DNA of 64,000 bases from Conchocele bisecta (lineage: Eukaryota > Mollusca > Bivalvia > Lucinida > Thyasiridae), in the NCBI GenBank assembly GCA_029237695.1, contig CM055265.1, positions 77,308,447-77,372,446 on the forward strand, given 5' to 3'. This document shows positions 1 to 10,810 of the stretch, piece by piece. The notes below the pieces were generated by a model. It was not told where the DNA came from. It saw nothing but the letters and a program-made list of their open reading frames with translations, and searched no databases. Both the position numbers and the translations under genes were made by a program. Each line of letters opens with the position of its first letter. Within the stretch, counting starts at the first letter, position 1.

Positions 1-584
1 ACACATATTACTTCAAACATGGTAGAGATCGCTATAAACCAAGTAATCTGAAACGAAAATGATTTGATATGTGCAATGATTGGTTGGTTGGTTGGTTGGT
101 TTGTTAGTTGGTTGGTTCTATTTCTTGTTTGATTGATTTGTTGTTTGATTGATTGATTGATTGATTTATTGATTTATTGATTTATTGATTTATTGATTGA
201 TTAATAGTATTAGTATTATTAGATTGGGCAAATGTTATGCAGATACGAGACTCCGCCATTCGAACACAGACACATCAAAATATATACAGTCTGTATGTAT
301 TGTATACGCAAGGAAAACACTCTGACAAATACATTTAATTATTAACACAGAAATTAATTGACTAATAATACGTTTTTATCTTAATTTTCAAGCTCATTTG
401 AACTTTATTCCAAATTTCATTTCCAACATGTAGCCAACTGTCGACGAATATATAATTATGATCATCCGACAGATGTCTGTTGTATTATCATACGGAATGA
501 GAAATTAATGCTTTTATAATTTGTGGCAAATTTATTACACATTTCTTAAGCTATTAACTACGGAGCCCCGCAGGGTACAATTCG
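1..584. other. Host non-coding DNA with microsatellites
   Basis: No gene is visible. A TTGG-type microsatellite (about 81-118) passes into a GATT/GATTTATT-type microsatellite (about 120-205). Positions 395-555 are one copy of a short repeat that occurs again at 1010-1520, where it is split by a foldback element. Confidence 0.7.
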
Positions 585-980
585 TTCATACGAAATAACA
601 ATTCGTTCCCTGAATATAACAATTCGTTCCCACGAAATAACAGTTCGTCCCCACGAAATAACAATTCGTTCCCTCAATTTAACAATTCGTTCACACGAAC
701 TAACATTTCGATCCCACGAAATAACAATTCGTACCCTCAATTTAACAATTCTTCCCTCGGGAACGAATTAATAATTCGTGGGAACGAATTGTTATATTGT
801 GGGAATTAATTGTTAATTCGTGGTAACGAATTGTTATATCGAGGGAACGAAGTGTTAAATTGAGGGAATGAATTGTCATTTCGTGGGAACGAATTGTTAA
901 TTCGTGGGAACGAATTGTTATATCGAGGGAACGAATTGTTAAATTGAGGGAACGAATTGTTATTTCGCGGGAACGAATTA
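585..980. repeat. Inverted minisatellite of AACAATTCGTTCC units
   Basis: The block consists of short units of about 17-25 bases. In the left half they read AACAATTCGTTCC, and from about 760 onward they read in the opposite orientation, GGAACGAATTGTT. The whole array is therefore a long imperfect palindrome centred near 765. Open frames across it on both strands arise from the repeat and show only low-complexity translations, so I call no gene. Confidence 0.8.
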
Positions 981-1262
981 ATAAAAAGAAAATCCATGTC
1001 CCCTCCGTACATTTGAGCTTTATTCCAAATTCCATTTCATATAGCCAACTGTCGACGAATATATAATTATAATTCCAGCACAAAAATATTTACACAATTC
1101 CCTAACATTTGATTGGCCCGTAGCAAGTCTCTGTCCAAAATTTATATCCCAGTAAACTCCCATGCCGAACTACTTTCCGTAACCGTGAGGCGCAGTTAAA
1201 ATAATTATTAAGAAAACGGAAAATAAACACATTGTCTTGATGAATTTATTTCAAATGCTGGA

Positions 1263-1428
1263 ATTATAAGGAATGAATGGCCTTTTTGTGGAATTTATTG
1301 GGGATATAAACTTGGAAAAGTCGCGGGAATACTGGACGAGGCCTTCCGGCCTTCGTCCAGTATTCCCGTGACTTTTCCAAGTTTATACCCCGATAAATTC
1401 CACAAAAAGGCCATTCATTCCTATAATG
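1263..1428. repeat. Foldback (palindromic) element splitting a repeat
   Basis: Two arms of roughly 75 bases are nearly perfect reverse complements and meet at a short tip near 1345. The sequence on either side (1010-1075 and 1426-1520) matches one continuous stretch at 395-555. That stretch is an empty-site copy and shows that the foldback, together with its flanking 1076-1262, was inserted. Confidence 0.8.
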
Positions 1429-1429
1429 A

Positions 1430-2890
1430 TCACCAGATGTATGTTGTATTATACGAAATGATAAATTATATATTTATTATTTGTGGCAAATTTATTACAC
1501 ATTGCTTAAACTATTAACATATTGACGTACCTTATAAATAACCACGTTATGCACTTCCAGATCTGAATATACGCTTGTATTGCCAGTATAAACGTGAACA
1601 CGCATACCTGTATACCAGGTAAATACATAAGTATGGTGTCATATTTGTACCATCTACTTAACTTACTTCGGAAAACATCTTTTGAAAGATGAGTCTGGGA
1701 TTGTGTAGAACAAAACATAATATTGGCAACATTTTTCAAAAATTCAAAATGGCCGCCATATTGACATATGTTCCTAGTTTTCCATCGATAATATATATTG
1801 TTCTTGAAAATATAGTGCTCGATATACCATATACTGCGCACAAAAAAATACAAACTGGCCGGAGGTGCCCATATTGTTACGGTGTGACAGTGTAACAAGT
1901 GTAACGATGGTATTTTTCCCCATGTTACAGTAACAACTGCAACGAAAAGACACAGTGTGAACAGCAGAAGTTATTTTCTCATGTTACAGTGCAATGGTGT
2001 AACAAGTGTAACAAAGACAGATGCTGGATGATAATCAGGTTTTTGTACTGGAACAAAATATCAAACAGTGTATATTCTCATCATGATCACGGTGATTCTT
2101 TTTCTTCTGTCCTAAAAATTAGCCAACAGTGTATACATTCATCAGACTACAGTGTGTTTGAGTCTGGGTATGAGCCTTGCATTATGATAGTGGCAATGTC
2201 TATATGATAGACTATAATGTGTTTGCATGTGTTTACATATTCATCATACAGATTAAATGTCCATTCTCAAGTCAAATCATTCTGTGGCAGACCGTTCTGT
2301 TCTAATTAAGAAGTGTGTAGTTTCCTGACTGTGATTTACGGCCTCACAGAAACCCTGCCGTATGTATGACAAAACCGGTATTGTTACATTTGTGAGCGTG
2401 AGGAATGACAGATGTTTCATTGATGGAATGACGAACAGTGCGGAACCTGATCAGACTGTGAGGATGCACGCCATTCATGCAGTCACTGTCAAATGTACCA
2501 AAAACATCCATTTCTGTAAGTTGTCTATTTTCCCCATATTTTCTAAATTTATATATGTGTAGCACCTGATCAATTTACCATTTGTGGATGTGACTGGAGA
2601 CATGGGGTTTATAGGATGTGTCACCAGTGTATATCCTGACAAGACGGAAACATTGCGAAACGACAGCTCTAGACGAATCATAATGCTGATTGTTTTATTT
2701 TGGATTGCAGATGCACGCTTTTATTTAAGCATGGCAGAAGTACCTTTGTCCTTTATCAAAATGTTTGCAAACTGTAGATCCCGATGAGCTGACTATTCAC
2801 GAGCCGTCTCATCAGGATCCACGCCATTCGATTTACTTTATTTGTACCAGAAAAATGACCCCTAATACAGCGTAATGTACCAATTACTTA
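1430..2890. other. Host non-coding DNA with dispersed repeats
   Basis: No gene is supported. 1666-1830 is an inverted copy of sequence at about 57850-58015. 1870-2010 has imperfect reiterations around GTAACAAGTGTAAC. 2584-2650 resembles 28218-28290, which itself has an inverted partner at about 28385-28435. Short open frames here do not resemble proteins I know. Confidence 0.5.
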
Positions 2891-2894
2891 GAGG

Positions 2895-3033
2895 TTAATA
2901 CGTGGCTTGTTTGATATCGGCCTAGGTATCGGCCCGAGGTAACTTGGTATCAGCCTGAGACCGAAGGTCGAAGGCTGATACCAAGTTACCGAGGGACGAT
3001 ATCTAGGCCGATATCAAACAAGACACGTATTAA
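2895..3033. repeat. Foldback element
   Basis: This is a near-perfect palindrome of about 139 bases whose arms contain TTGATATCGGCC and its complement. It could fold into a long hairpin. It has no coding capacity and fits a MITE-like foldback element of the host genome. Confidence 0.8.
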
Positions 3034-3704
3034 CGTCTTTATTACTTAGATTACTTAGACATCAATTTCAATATCAATCATCCGGCAGTTGTGATAATCC
3101 TATATTAAAATATATACCGTTATCCATGATTGAATGATGAAATACAGAACCTACAAATTTAAATTCCCGGCATCTGTCAAAATGTATGCAGCCGATAAAG
3201 TAAACATACGCAATGCGCATGCCCAAAGGAAGTTAAGGAACTGGTTTAATACGCGCGCGAGACATGGTATCGGACTGGAAACGGCGGTATCAGACTAGTA
3301 ACGATGGTATCAGACTAGAAATGGCAGTATCAGACTAGAAGTTTCAGTATCAGACGGGAAAACACGCCGTATCAGCCTGGACTGTGTATCTTATTGCTGT
3401 AGGCAAATACAGGCAATTTCTAGGCAAAATTGATATCTAAGTAATAGACACGGATAACCACAGTGCATGGTTTCTTTATTTTATTCTAAAATTACCAGAA
3501 ATGGCGAGTCTTAAATACTCTAAAGCCAGTCTATTTATAAACCGCTATGATCTCTACAACTATCGAGACATTCACCTGTAACAATTATACTATTTATAGA
3601 TTAAATATAAATGTTTTGAAATATCGCTAGTATAAGTATATATTAATAATAATATACATGTAGTGGATAAAGATGTGCATTGTGATGGAACTGTCTGTGT
3701 TAGA

Positions 3705-4340
3705 ACAACTGTAGCACGAAAACGTCACGACTCGAGCGGTCCGCCGTCCGCAAATATTGATAACGACGACGTAACGTACGTCATGTCAAAACAACGTCGC
3801 TGCGACAAAGTGACGTCAGATGGGTATTTTTGTTGGTCTAGAAAGATGGTTTATCAGCTGAATATAGCATTGGTTTATATATCATATTGTTCGAGAGGGA
3901 TCATATTTTCTAAATATGTTGAAAACTCAATTTCGCATTTTTGACCCATAAAGGAGGTTTTCGCTTGGCGCGTCACATATATGTTCACAGTTTTGATGAG
4001 TCACGGTGGTTATCACATTATGTGTAATACAATTCCTTCTTTCTGATACATGCAAGAGTACGAAATTGTATTCACTAAATGCAATCTGACACACATAGAT
4101 GAAATTAAATCAGAAACAGATACGCGTATAAAACAAGAGAGACGCTATGTAATATGTACAGTATCGTTTACAGTACGTTTTGAACATCATCTGATAAACC
4201 ATCTTTCTAGACCAACAAAAATACCTCTTTGACGTCACTTTGTCGCAGCGACGTTGTTTTGACATGACGTACATTACGTCGTCGTTATCAATATTTACGG
4301 ACGGCGGACTGCTCGAGTACTACATGTACGTTTTTGAACT
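3705..4340. mobile_element. MITE-like element with about 150-bp inverted arms
   Basis: 3705-3860 and 4186-4340 are inverted copies rich in CpG and ACGTC motifs, separated by about 325 bases of AT-rich DNA. This is the form of a non-autonomous foldback transposon. Open frames at 3663-3944 and 4050-4232 fall across the arms and are not gene-like. No target duplication was assigned. Confidence 0.7.
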
Positions 4341-7300
4341 TTCACACTAGCAGTAAATAGCATTTTATCCATATAATATCATATATCTACTGTATTTACA
4401 TGTATGTAAGATCTCGGTAAACGATATACTAAAACAAAAAGAAAAAACAGTTATCGTGTCCATACGCGAACTGCGCTGCCGACACCACCAGCTCACATGC
4501 TACTCAGCATTACTCGTTTCTGATCATTTATTTTGATAACAACCCCGAGAACGTACATTTATATTTTGACATAAAATGGTTATTAAAATAGTCAATGGTT
4601 TACATACAATTGTTTTGTTTCGCTAATGGTACACCGACTAACACACGATAATACACTCAATATCGTCTGTCATTACCAGCTGTCAACAACGACTTCAGCT
4701 ATGTCAAAAACGTAAATGGAAGCGACGTGTCCAACCTCATTAGTCCATAACGTCATTTTCGCACGACGCGGCTCATACAATGTTTGAAGAGGTAAGCCGA
4801 TGTTCACACTGGTAGTCTACGTTTGAGGGTGTATTTGTGGCATATTTGTGGAGCATTTTAGTAAAATATACACGTATCCCAAAAAGGACGGACAATAATA
4901 AAGATCAGGGTCTACACTGATACATAAAAAAGGTTATACAAATTCTGATAACGTAAGAAGAGCTTACACTGATATGTTTGAGGGTGTATTTGTGGCATAC
5001 CTATATATGAGCTCTGCTGTGCAATTTCCAACCATAGGGTCGGAATTTCACATATTTACTTTCTGACAGTTTTTTGTATCACAGACAATGTACTTTCCAA
5101 AAAACATTTACTTTTGAAAATATTCCATCTAGTTAAGTTGCTATGACGTTACAAACAACACACGTGTTGGCGTAAGTTTTTTACGCAAAGGCAATTTCGT
5201 CGACGTCATCATAAATTGCAGAGAAAAATAACGGTTCAAATTTCTATGCACTGTCTATGCGGATCCACTTAATTTAATAGTTCATAAAATTGCATTATCA
5301 AGTATCGGTACCATTATTTGTAATACACTGTATTATGTTCCACAATTCACATGTAGCATATGGTGTCCAGTTCTCCAGATAAGGAGTAAGTAGAAAATAT
5401 AATTGAAAAATGGAATTTAAAATAAAGCGGAGCGTACAAATAAATGTGAGAAATATAGTGGTGCAAGTTACTATTAAACAAAGGGTAGTGTACGCAATTT
5501 GACATTAAACAAATGTACGGAGCCAGTTCGGGACATGAAAGTTTTGTCCCAGTGGGCCAGATGTAGAGGCCGCGGGTGTGTGCGGGCGGTACGCGGCGGT
5601 CGCGGCTGTAAATGGAAATGACAATTATCGTGTTTTCTACAATGTTTTACCATGCATAAACAGAATCCCAAATAAAAATGGATACATCAATATTAACACA
5701 AACTCCTGGGATTTGACTAAACTAAACTATATAGATGCCAGCCACGTTGAACGTAAAAAATAAAACGAAATGACCAAACCGGATACGAAATGGTATGGGT
5801 ACGAAATGTTATGGTTACGAATGGACCAGGTACCTGTAAAACTACATTATAAATCTATTATTCTAGTCTTTAAAAAAAAAATAAAAATTTGTATATTATA
5901 AACATTACATTTTCATAACATAACAATTAAGTAATTAAGATTTAAAATACATTGAAAATAAGTTGTATTTGTTTTGTTCTTTTTTTATTTTAAATTTCAT
6001 TACGACCTACCGAGGCCTCAATATGTATGTTATAGAATTTTAACGATTCGGATGCTAGCAAGTTCGGACCAAACCTTTTCGGGACAACCTTGATAGTTTT
6101 GACTATGCGTAATCAACATATACGTGGAAGTTATGTATCACATATGATATCTGAACCTTTCATACGATCACTGTTAATATATCATTAAGTTTGAACTTGG
6201 GACAAAACAATCAAACATAAATGAAAAGTCATGTAGAGCATGATGTTATTAGTTGATCAAATCAGGGTTCAATATATATCCACATTTTAGTAGTTACGGA
6301 ATCCCAGGGAAAAGTGAGAGAAGTGTGGATTTCCTCCCCAACCAAATTCTCCCAGTTATATTTAGTATGTATATACTGAATATTAGTGTAGTTTACGTAA
6401 ATTCTTTAATATATCCATCAGAAACTTTTTTTAGCAACTTAACACCAATTTCCAAGTTAAGGACCATGACCTATTGGCTCATATATTGGCAATTTTCGAC
6501 TTCCGTCAAGCATAAAGTTAAATGACCTTGAAATGACATTTAACTTGGTTTAAAAAATGGCACCCGGATTTTTTGGAAACCTTATACATTCAAGTTTATA
6601 ACAAGAACAATTATAACATGAATGATCATGTTATAAAAGAACGCTTTGAGTGTATGTTATTATTATTGAGGCCAACTACATGTTTGCAAGTAGCATGTAA
6701 AGTTATAGATATCAGGGTATGGGATCAGTGGTTTCCGAACCTGCTTTTCCGACGTGACGTATTCTGGGATGTCATTTTTACAGTAAATTTTCTTGAAACT
6801 TTTCCAAGCAAACGGACGGATTTCGATGATATGTATCACACCATAGAAGTGACATACCGGTTCGATGATATGTATCACACCATAGAAGTGACGTACCGGT
6901 ATGGGTGCTCTAAAAGTTCTTTACAATAACCTATAACTGTCGTGAGGAATCAAGTACCGTTTATTTCTTACATTCACGTTCTTAAGATTTTTATTCACAT
7001 CCATGGTGACCAATTCTTCGTCAAAACCAGAAAATTGTTAGATTAAAGCAAACTATACCATAATGCAGGAACTGGCATCATTAAACGAAGCTAATCCCCT
7101 CGCACTGGCATCATTAAACGAAGCTAATCCCCTCGCTGGCAGCCTTGATAATAAAAAGGTACTCCGTGACCTTGGGCGGTCGAACGTGGGTCATATGAGT
7201 CTACTAATATGCTACTCCATGCTCCATCCATAGACACACATCATGGTCAAATAATATCAAAATCGTGGAAGCAGTTCACAAGTTATTGAAAAATGAAAGA

Positions 7301-8474
7301 TGTTACTAGCGTACGTACATACGTACGCAGTACATGGACTAACGATATACCACCTCTTGCCTATCGGCGAGGGGGTACTAATTGGCAACCTGTTAAGCAT
7401 TTACTGCGTTATGTTTCATTAAACTCTGTCTTTCCATTATAAAGATATTACATTGGGGGGGGGCCCAATTTTCCCAATTTTAGTACTTTCCCCTAACAAA
7501 AAAAACCGGCATCTAGTCGCACGCTGACTGAGCCGCGATCTATAAACTTACCCAGGGAGATTACATTGCAAACATAGTGTAACGCGTCTACTGGCGGTTT
7601 GTTTCGGTGCACAGTACAACAGTCCGACTTGGCAACACCACCTAGCGACTTATCATCGGCACTGCAGTGCATGATATAAAAATCATAAAACCGTCAACTT
7701 CTAAAACTGGCGTTTTGAAGAAAGTCATGAAAATATGCAATCTTAAATTCGATAAAATTGACGCAGTACAATTTTGAACGACGTTATAAGCCAAAGATAT
7801 GGAGTACCAGAAATAATCCACATTCAGACACATGAAAATGTTTGCCATTTCTCCATTTCATTGTCGAAACTCCAGACGGTTTTATGGAATGTGAAAGCCA
7901 TGGAAAATGTATACTGGATATCAAATACTCCTACAAGCACCAATATGAACTTGTGAGTGAAATTCACGACAGGTCATACATTACATCGAAACAGAAATCA
8001 TTGCCTTGAAAAAGTCTGAGAAATATTACACACACACAAGTACACATTCAAACGGCTGTATGTCAAATATTGTTCTGCGACTTTGCGCTGCAGTGGAGTA
8101 GCCAGATTCATGCAGAGGGGGTGTGAATTGTGAATGTAGTTTGGAAGGGGGTGCGAGAACATACATTCAATTTCTTCCATTGTAGTGATTTTCACATATA
8201 TTATACAGGTAGTTATTTCCCCCAGAAAACGTAGGTTAAAGTAAAAAAATACACACCTGACCAAATGTTACGGGATGCAATTACACACCATGTCACTGGA
8301 CTTTATACTGTACACCCACTGGTGAATCCATGTGACAAGTGTTTTGTATGATGTGGTGTTTGTGAATGAGCTGATAAGACAAGTGTCTTGCCTTTGCACT
8401 TAATGACTGGGTGCCAGACATCCTTCAGCAAAGTTGCAAATCATGATTTGAATTGGGGTCCCATATGTTTGGCA
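4341..8474. other. Host DNA without recognised genes
   Basis: I see no gene. Small local features are a tandem duplication of about 37 bases at 6826-6899, a duplicated unit of about 33 bases at 7075-7140, and a G run near 7457. Short open frames (for example 6253-6525 and 6573-6929) lack recognisable motifs. Confidence 0.6.
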
Positions 8475-8479
8475 CAAAG

Positions 8480-8673
8480 AGTAGTATATAAGAGTCATAA
8501 TGATACAAGTTTATATGGAAGCCACACACTACGTGTGGTGGCTTCCACAAGAAACTTGTAATCATTATGACTCTTACATACTACTTCTCGCGAGACCATA
8601 TATTTATGACATGAGAAGATACACCCTATTAGAGATAAAACTCCCTTATGTTATACTCAGTATATATACAACA
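8480..8673. repeat. Left TIR of element 1
   Basis: These 194 bases match the reverse complement of 25463-25653 with only a few differences. The outer 106 bases (8480-8585) are themselves a palindrome: the terminal AGTAGTATATA recurs inverted as a near-copy ending ACTACT at 8585. The tip of that hairpin is near 8531. ACACCCTATT lies at 8621-8630 and the motif TTATACTCAGTATA near the inner edge. Confidence 0.92.
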
Positions 8674-8675
8674 TA

Positions 8676-8969
8676 ATGGTTCTAGTTAAGTGTGCATGGT
8701 TGAAGACAGGTAGTCACGAGAGATGTTTTCGCACCGGTATTTACGAATATTGCAAACATCACCGTGCATGGATGCGAAGAGGTTCCGTTTCGCCTCGCCC
8801 AAGTCGACATTGTGGGGTAGGGACCAAAGCCGAGTCACTGCTATGTCCACCATGTGGTGGCACTCAGGGTACTCATCGAATGGTTAACAAGGGATTACGT
8901 GCTCGCAAGTATTATCGTTTAGTAATAATTCAAATCGGAAAGTCAGTTAGAAAGATAGAATCGATCTAA
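8676..8969 (+). CDS. Small Cys-rich, probably zinc-binding protein
   Basis: This is a 97-residue basic protein whose ATG lies three bases inside the left TIR. Cysteines at 6, 17, 26, 46, 57 and 60 and histidines at 28-29 suggest one or two zinc sites. The second is a ribbon-like knuckle, HCGVGTKAESLLCPPCGG, about residues 45-62. The tail from residue 73 is rich in Arg and Lys. I do not recognise a named family. A DNA- or RNA-binding regulatory role is inference from zinc ligands, charge and terminal location. The promoter would have to lie in the TIR. It reads in the same direction as the next small gene. Confidence 0.6.
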   Translation: MVLVKCAWLKTGSHERCFRTGIYEYCKHHRAWMRRGSVSPRPSRHCGVGTKAESLLCPPCGGTQGTHRMVNKGLRARKYYRLVIIQIGKSVRKIESI

Positions 8970-9077
8970 TAAGTCACGGTGTTTCTACAGCATTAAAACA
9001 CTGTAAAAAAACACCCATTATCAAACTAATTTTATCAAATTGAACAGAAAAAACAAGTACCAATATTATTAGAGAAA

Positions 9078-9425
9078 ATGGATAATACAATACAATTTGA
9101 ATTGCAAATTTTTAATGACTGTTTTGAAGAAGTTTACGAAGCTTACGGGGGTTATAATCCTGTATATAAATTCTATAAAATGAGAACACTAGGTGATATC
9201 GAATACATGAAATACCAGCATAATTTATTACGCTCCGATAAAAACGTTGCATTTCCAATATTATACCGGCAATTATGTCCACTATACAAGAGGCAAATAC
9301 GAACATTAAGACAGATAATGCGTATCGGATATGAAACTAAGGTGTATTATACAAAAAATTTAAAACCCAACGATTTGTTTACGAACGTACATTTCTACGA
9401 TATCGCTTATAAATTTATGTTGTAA
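9078..9425 (+). CDS. Hypothetical protein, 115 aa
   Basis: An open frame from an ATG with an A-rich upstream context (AGAGAAAATGG). The product is rich in Tyr, Asn, Phe and Lys, with no signal peptide, membrane segment or recognisable motif. It follows the zinc-type gene in the same orientation after about 110 bases and precedes a non-coding block with hairpins. Function is unknown. It may be a lineage-specific accessory gene, and a chance frame cannot be excluded in AT-rich DNA, although 115 codons is long for chance. Confidence 0.45.
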   Translation: MDNTIQFELQIFNDCFEEVYEAYGGYNPVYKFYKMRTLGDIEYMKYQHNLLRSDKNVAFPILYRQLCPLYKRQIRTLRQIMRIGYETKVYYTKNLKPNDLFTNVHFYDIAYKFML

Positions 9426-9555
9426 TCACAACAAGCAGACGACAATGTTTCACTTACACGTGTTATAAACATGTAAATTATGTGTCCTACCTTACACGTA
9501 TATTAAGTGTCCATTTTATGGAGAGATTACACGATTACGTCTTCCGGGATGAAAC

Positions 9556-9725
9556 ATAAACACACTGTAATATATACAACACGGCTATTTATAGCCTTAT
9601 CGATGGTATGTAAACGGGCTATCGATTTACACAGGTGGTGTACACAGTTTATAAACACACTGTAATATATATTACACACACGGCTATTTATAGCCTTATC
9701 GATGGTATGTAAACAGGCTATCGAT
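9556..9725. repeat. Direct repeats with hairpins in a non-coding block of element 1
   Basis: 9556-9626 and 9651-9725 are two near-identical units. Each carries a hairpin (GGCTATTTATAGCC) followed by a TATCGATGG / CTATCGAT pair. The stretch 9426-9918 contains no open frame of note, so these units are candidates for regulatory or replication sites. That role is inference. Confidence 0.7.
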
Positions 9726-9918
9726 TGTTAAGTTTATATACGAGAAATAAACACAGTTTAGTGTCGTGACGCCGACATTAATATCTCAACAGTGAGATAA
9801 GTTTCGCCACATGTAATTCACACTGGCCGCTCTGCACATTATAGCGGATGGAGGTAACGATGAGGTGGGGTCCGCGGCATCAGTCCAATGATGGGGTGGA
9901 GGAGATGTGAGTGCAACA

Positions 9919-10049
9919 CACCTCGCTAAGCCGAAAAAATAAAAAAATAGAAGAAATTTAAGCGAAGGCTTAGCGGGGTGGACCCAGAAGGGTTTTGCTG
10001 GCGCGGGTTCGAGCCTCGGTGGAACCTAAAACAATTTTTTTTGTTTTTT
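9919..10049 (+). ncRNA. Candidate RNA polymerase III transcript (tRNA-like/VA-like)
   Basis: A GC-rich island sits in AT-rich DNA. TAGCGGGGTGG at 9971-9981 fits an A box and GGTTCGAGCC at 10006-10015 fits a B box. T runs at 10035-10042 and 10044-10049 would terminate Pol III. A 14-bp stem pairs 9919-9932 with 9967-9980, including one G-U. The T-arm-like stem around the B box pairs at four of five positions, but no 7-bp acceptor stem can be drawn and the A-B spacing is short. It is thus not a canonical tRNA. A structured small RNA analogous in position and promoter type to adenovirus VA RNA is one reading; a degenerate tRNA-derived sequence is another. Confidence 0.4.
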
Positions 10050-10166
10050 CTTTTTAAATTGTTAATAATTTTCATAAAATTAATTAATAAATTGTTTAAT
10101 GCACCAATATAATTAATTTTATAATTTTCTTTAAATTAATTATAAAATTAATTATTTTATAAAATA

Positions 10167-10616
10167 TCACAATGGTGCTGTAACATTTCTTCCGACTTTA
10201 TCTCCAAGTTTTTCCCTAAATTTATCCCAATCAGTACACTCAATCTTGGGCATGGTGGCGCGCGCTTTGATTCTTATATCATTTTTTAATTGTTCATATC
10301 TGCCCATTTCTTCCACCACGGATTCAAACTCTAAATTTGATATTTTCTTATCGGCCAACGCTTTGGACACCATAACGTCGATGGTATTTTTCTTCGACCT
10401 GGCGAGAACAGATATTCTATCATGTTTTCTCTAACATTTTTTCTCCAGTTTTCCACCCGACGCCCTAATTACCATACACAACAACCCAGAAACGGCCGAC
10501 ACCGCACATAAAATCCCCGCTACAGGAACCGTTATAATGGTGGATATAGTTGCAGCTGTCCCCGCCCCACACAACACAGAAACACTCGCTAGAGCCGTGC
10601 TAGATACTTCACCCAT
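10167..10616 (-). pseudogene. Two-helix membrane protein with an in-frame stop
   Basis: Reading leftward from ATG at 10616, the frame encodes two hydrophobic segments within about the first 50 residues (Ala/Val/Ile/Gly-rich), then a basic helical tail. A TAG at 10431-10433 interrupts the frame, which then stays open in the same phase to 10167. The segment after the stop (around ARSKKNTIDVMVSKALADKK) resembles the cytoplasmic tail of a recurrent invertebrate protein family that I associate with such elements. Family function is unknown. The first half alone would be 61 codons. The frame is also open upstream of the ATG for about 15 codons. Readthrough cannot be excluded, but mutation is the simpler explanation given the other stops in this element. 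Confidence 0.6.
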
Positions 10617-10810
10617 GTTCACCGCGCGTCTATATTTTTTTAGCGTTTCTTTTTCTATTTGTATATTCTCTAACTAAAATATCCTGCCATAGCGACGATA
10701 TTATTCAACCTAAAATCTGAACTTCTTTCGTTAATTGTACACCGTGTTTGATGGAGTGATATTGACAATTGGAAGTGTTGATTCGTTCATGAGTTTCAAT
10801 ATATTAGTAT

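Noticed and set aside
558..1083. Overlapping open frames on the minus strand
   Set aside because: Translations are simple reiterations produced by the inverted minisatellite.
3663..4232. Two plus-strand open frames
   Set aside because: Both coincide with the inverted arms of a foldback element.
9955..10030. Canonical tRNA gene
   Set aside because: A and B boxes and a T-arm-like stem exist, but no acceptor stem pairs and the spacing between boxes is too short; kept only as a candidate Pol III RNA.
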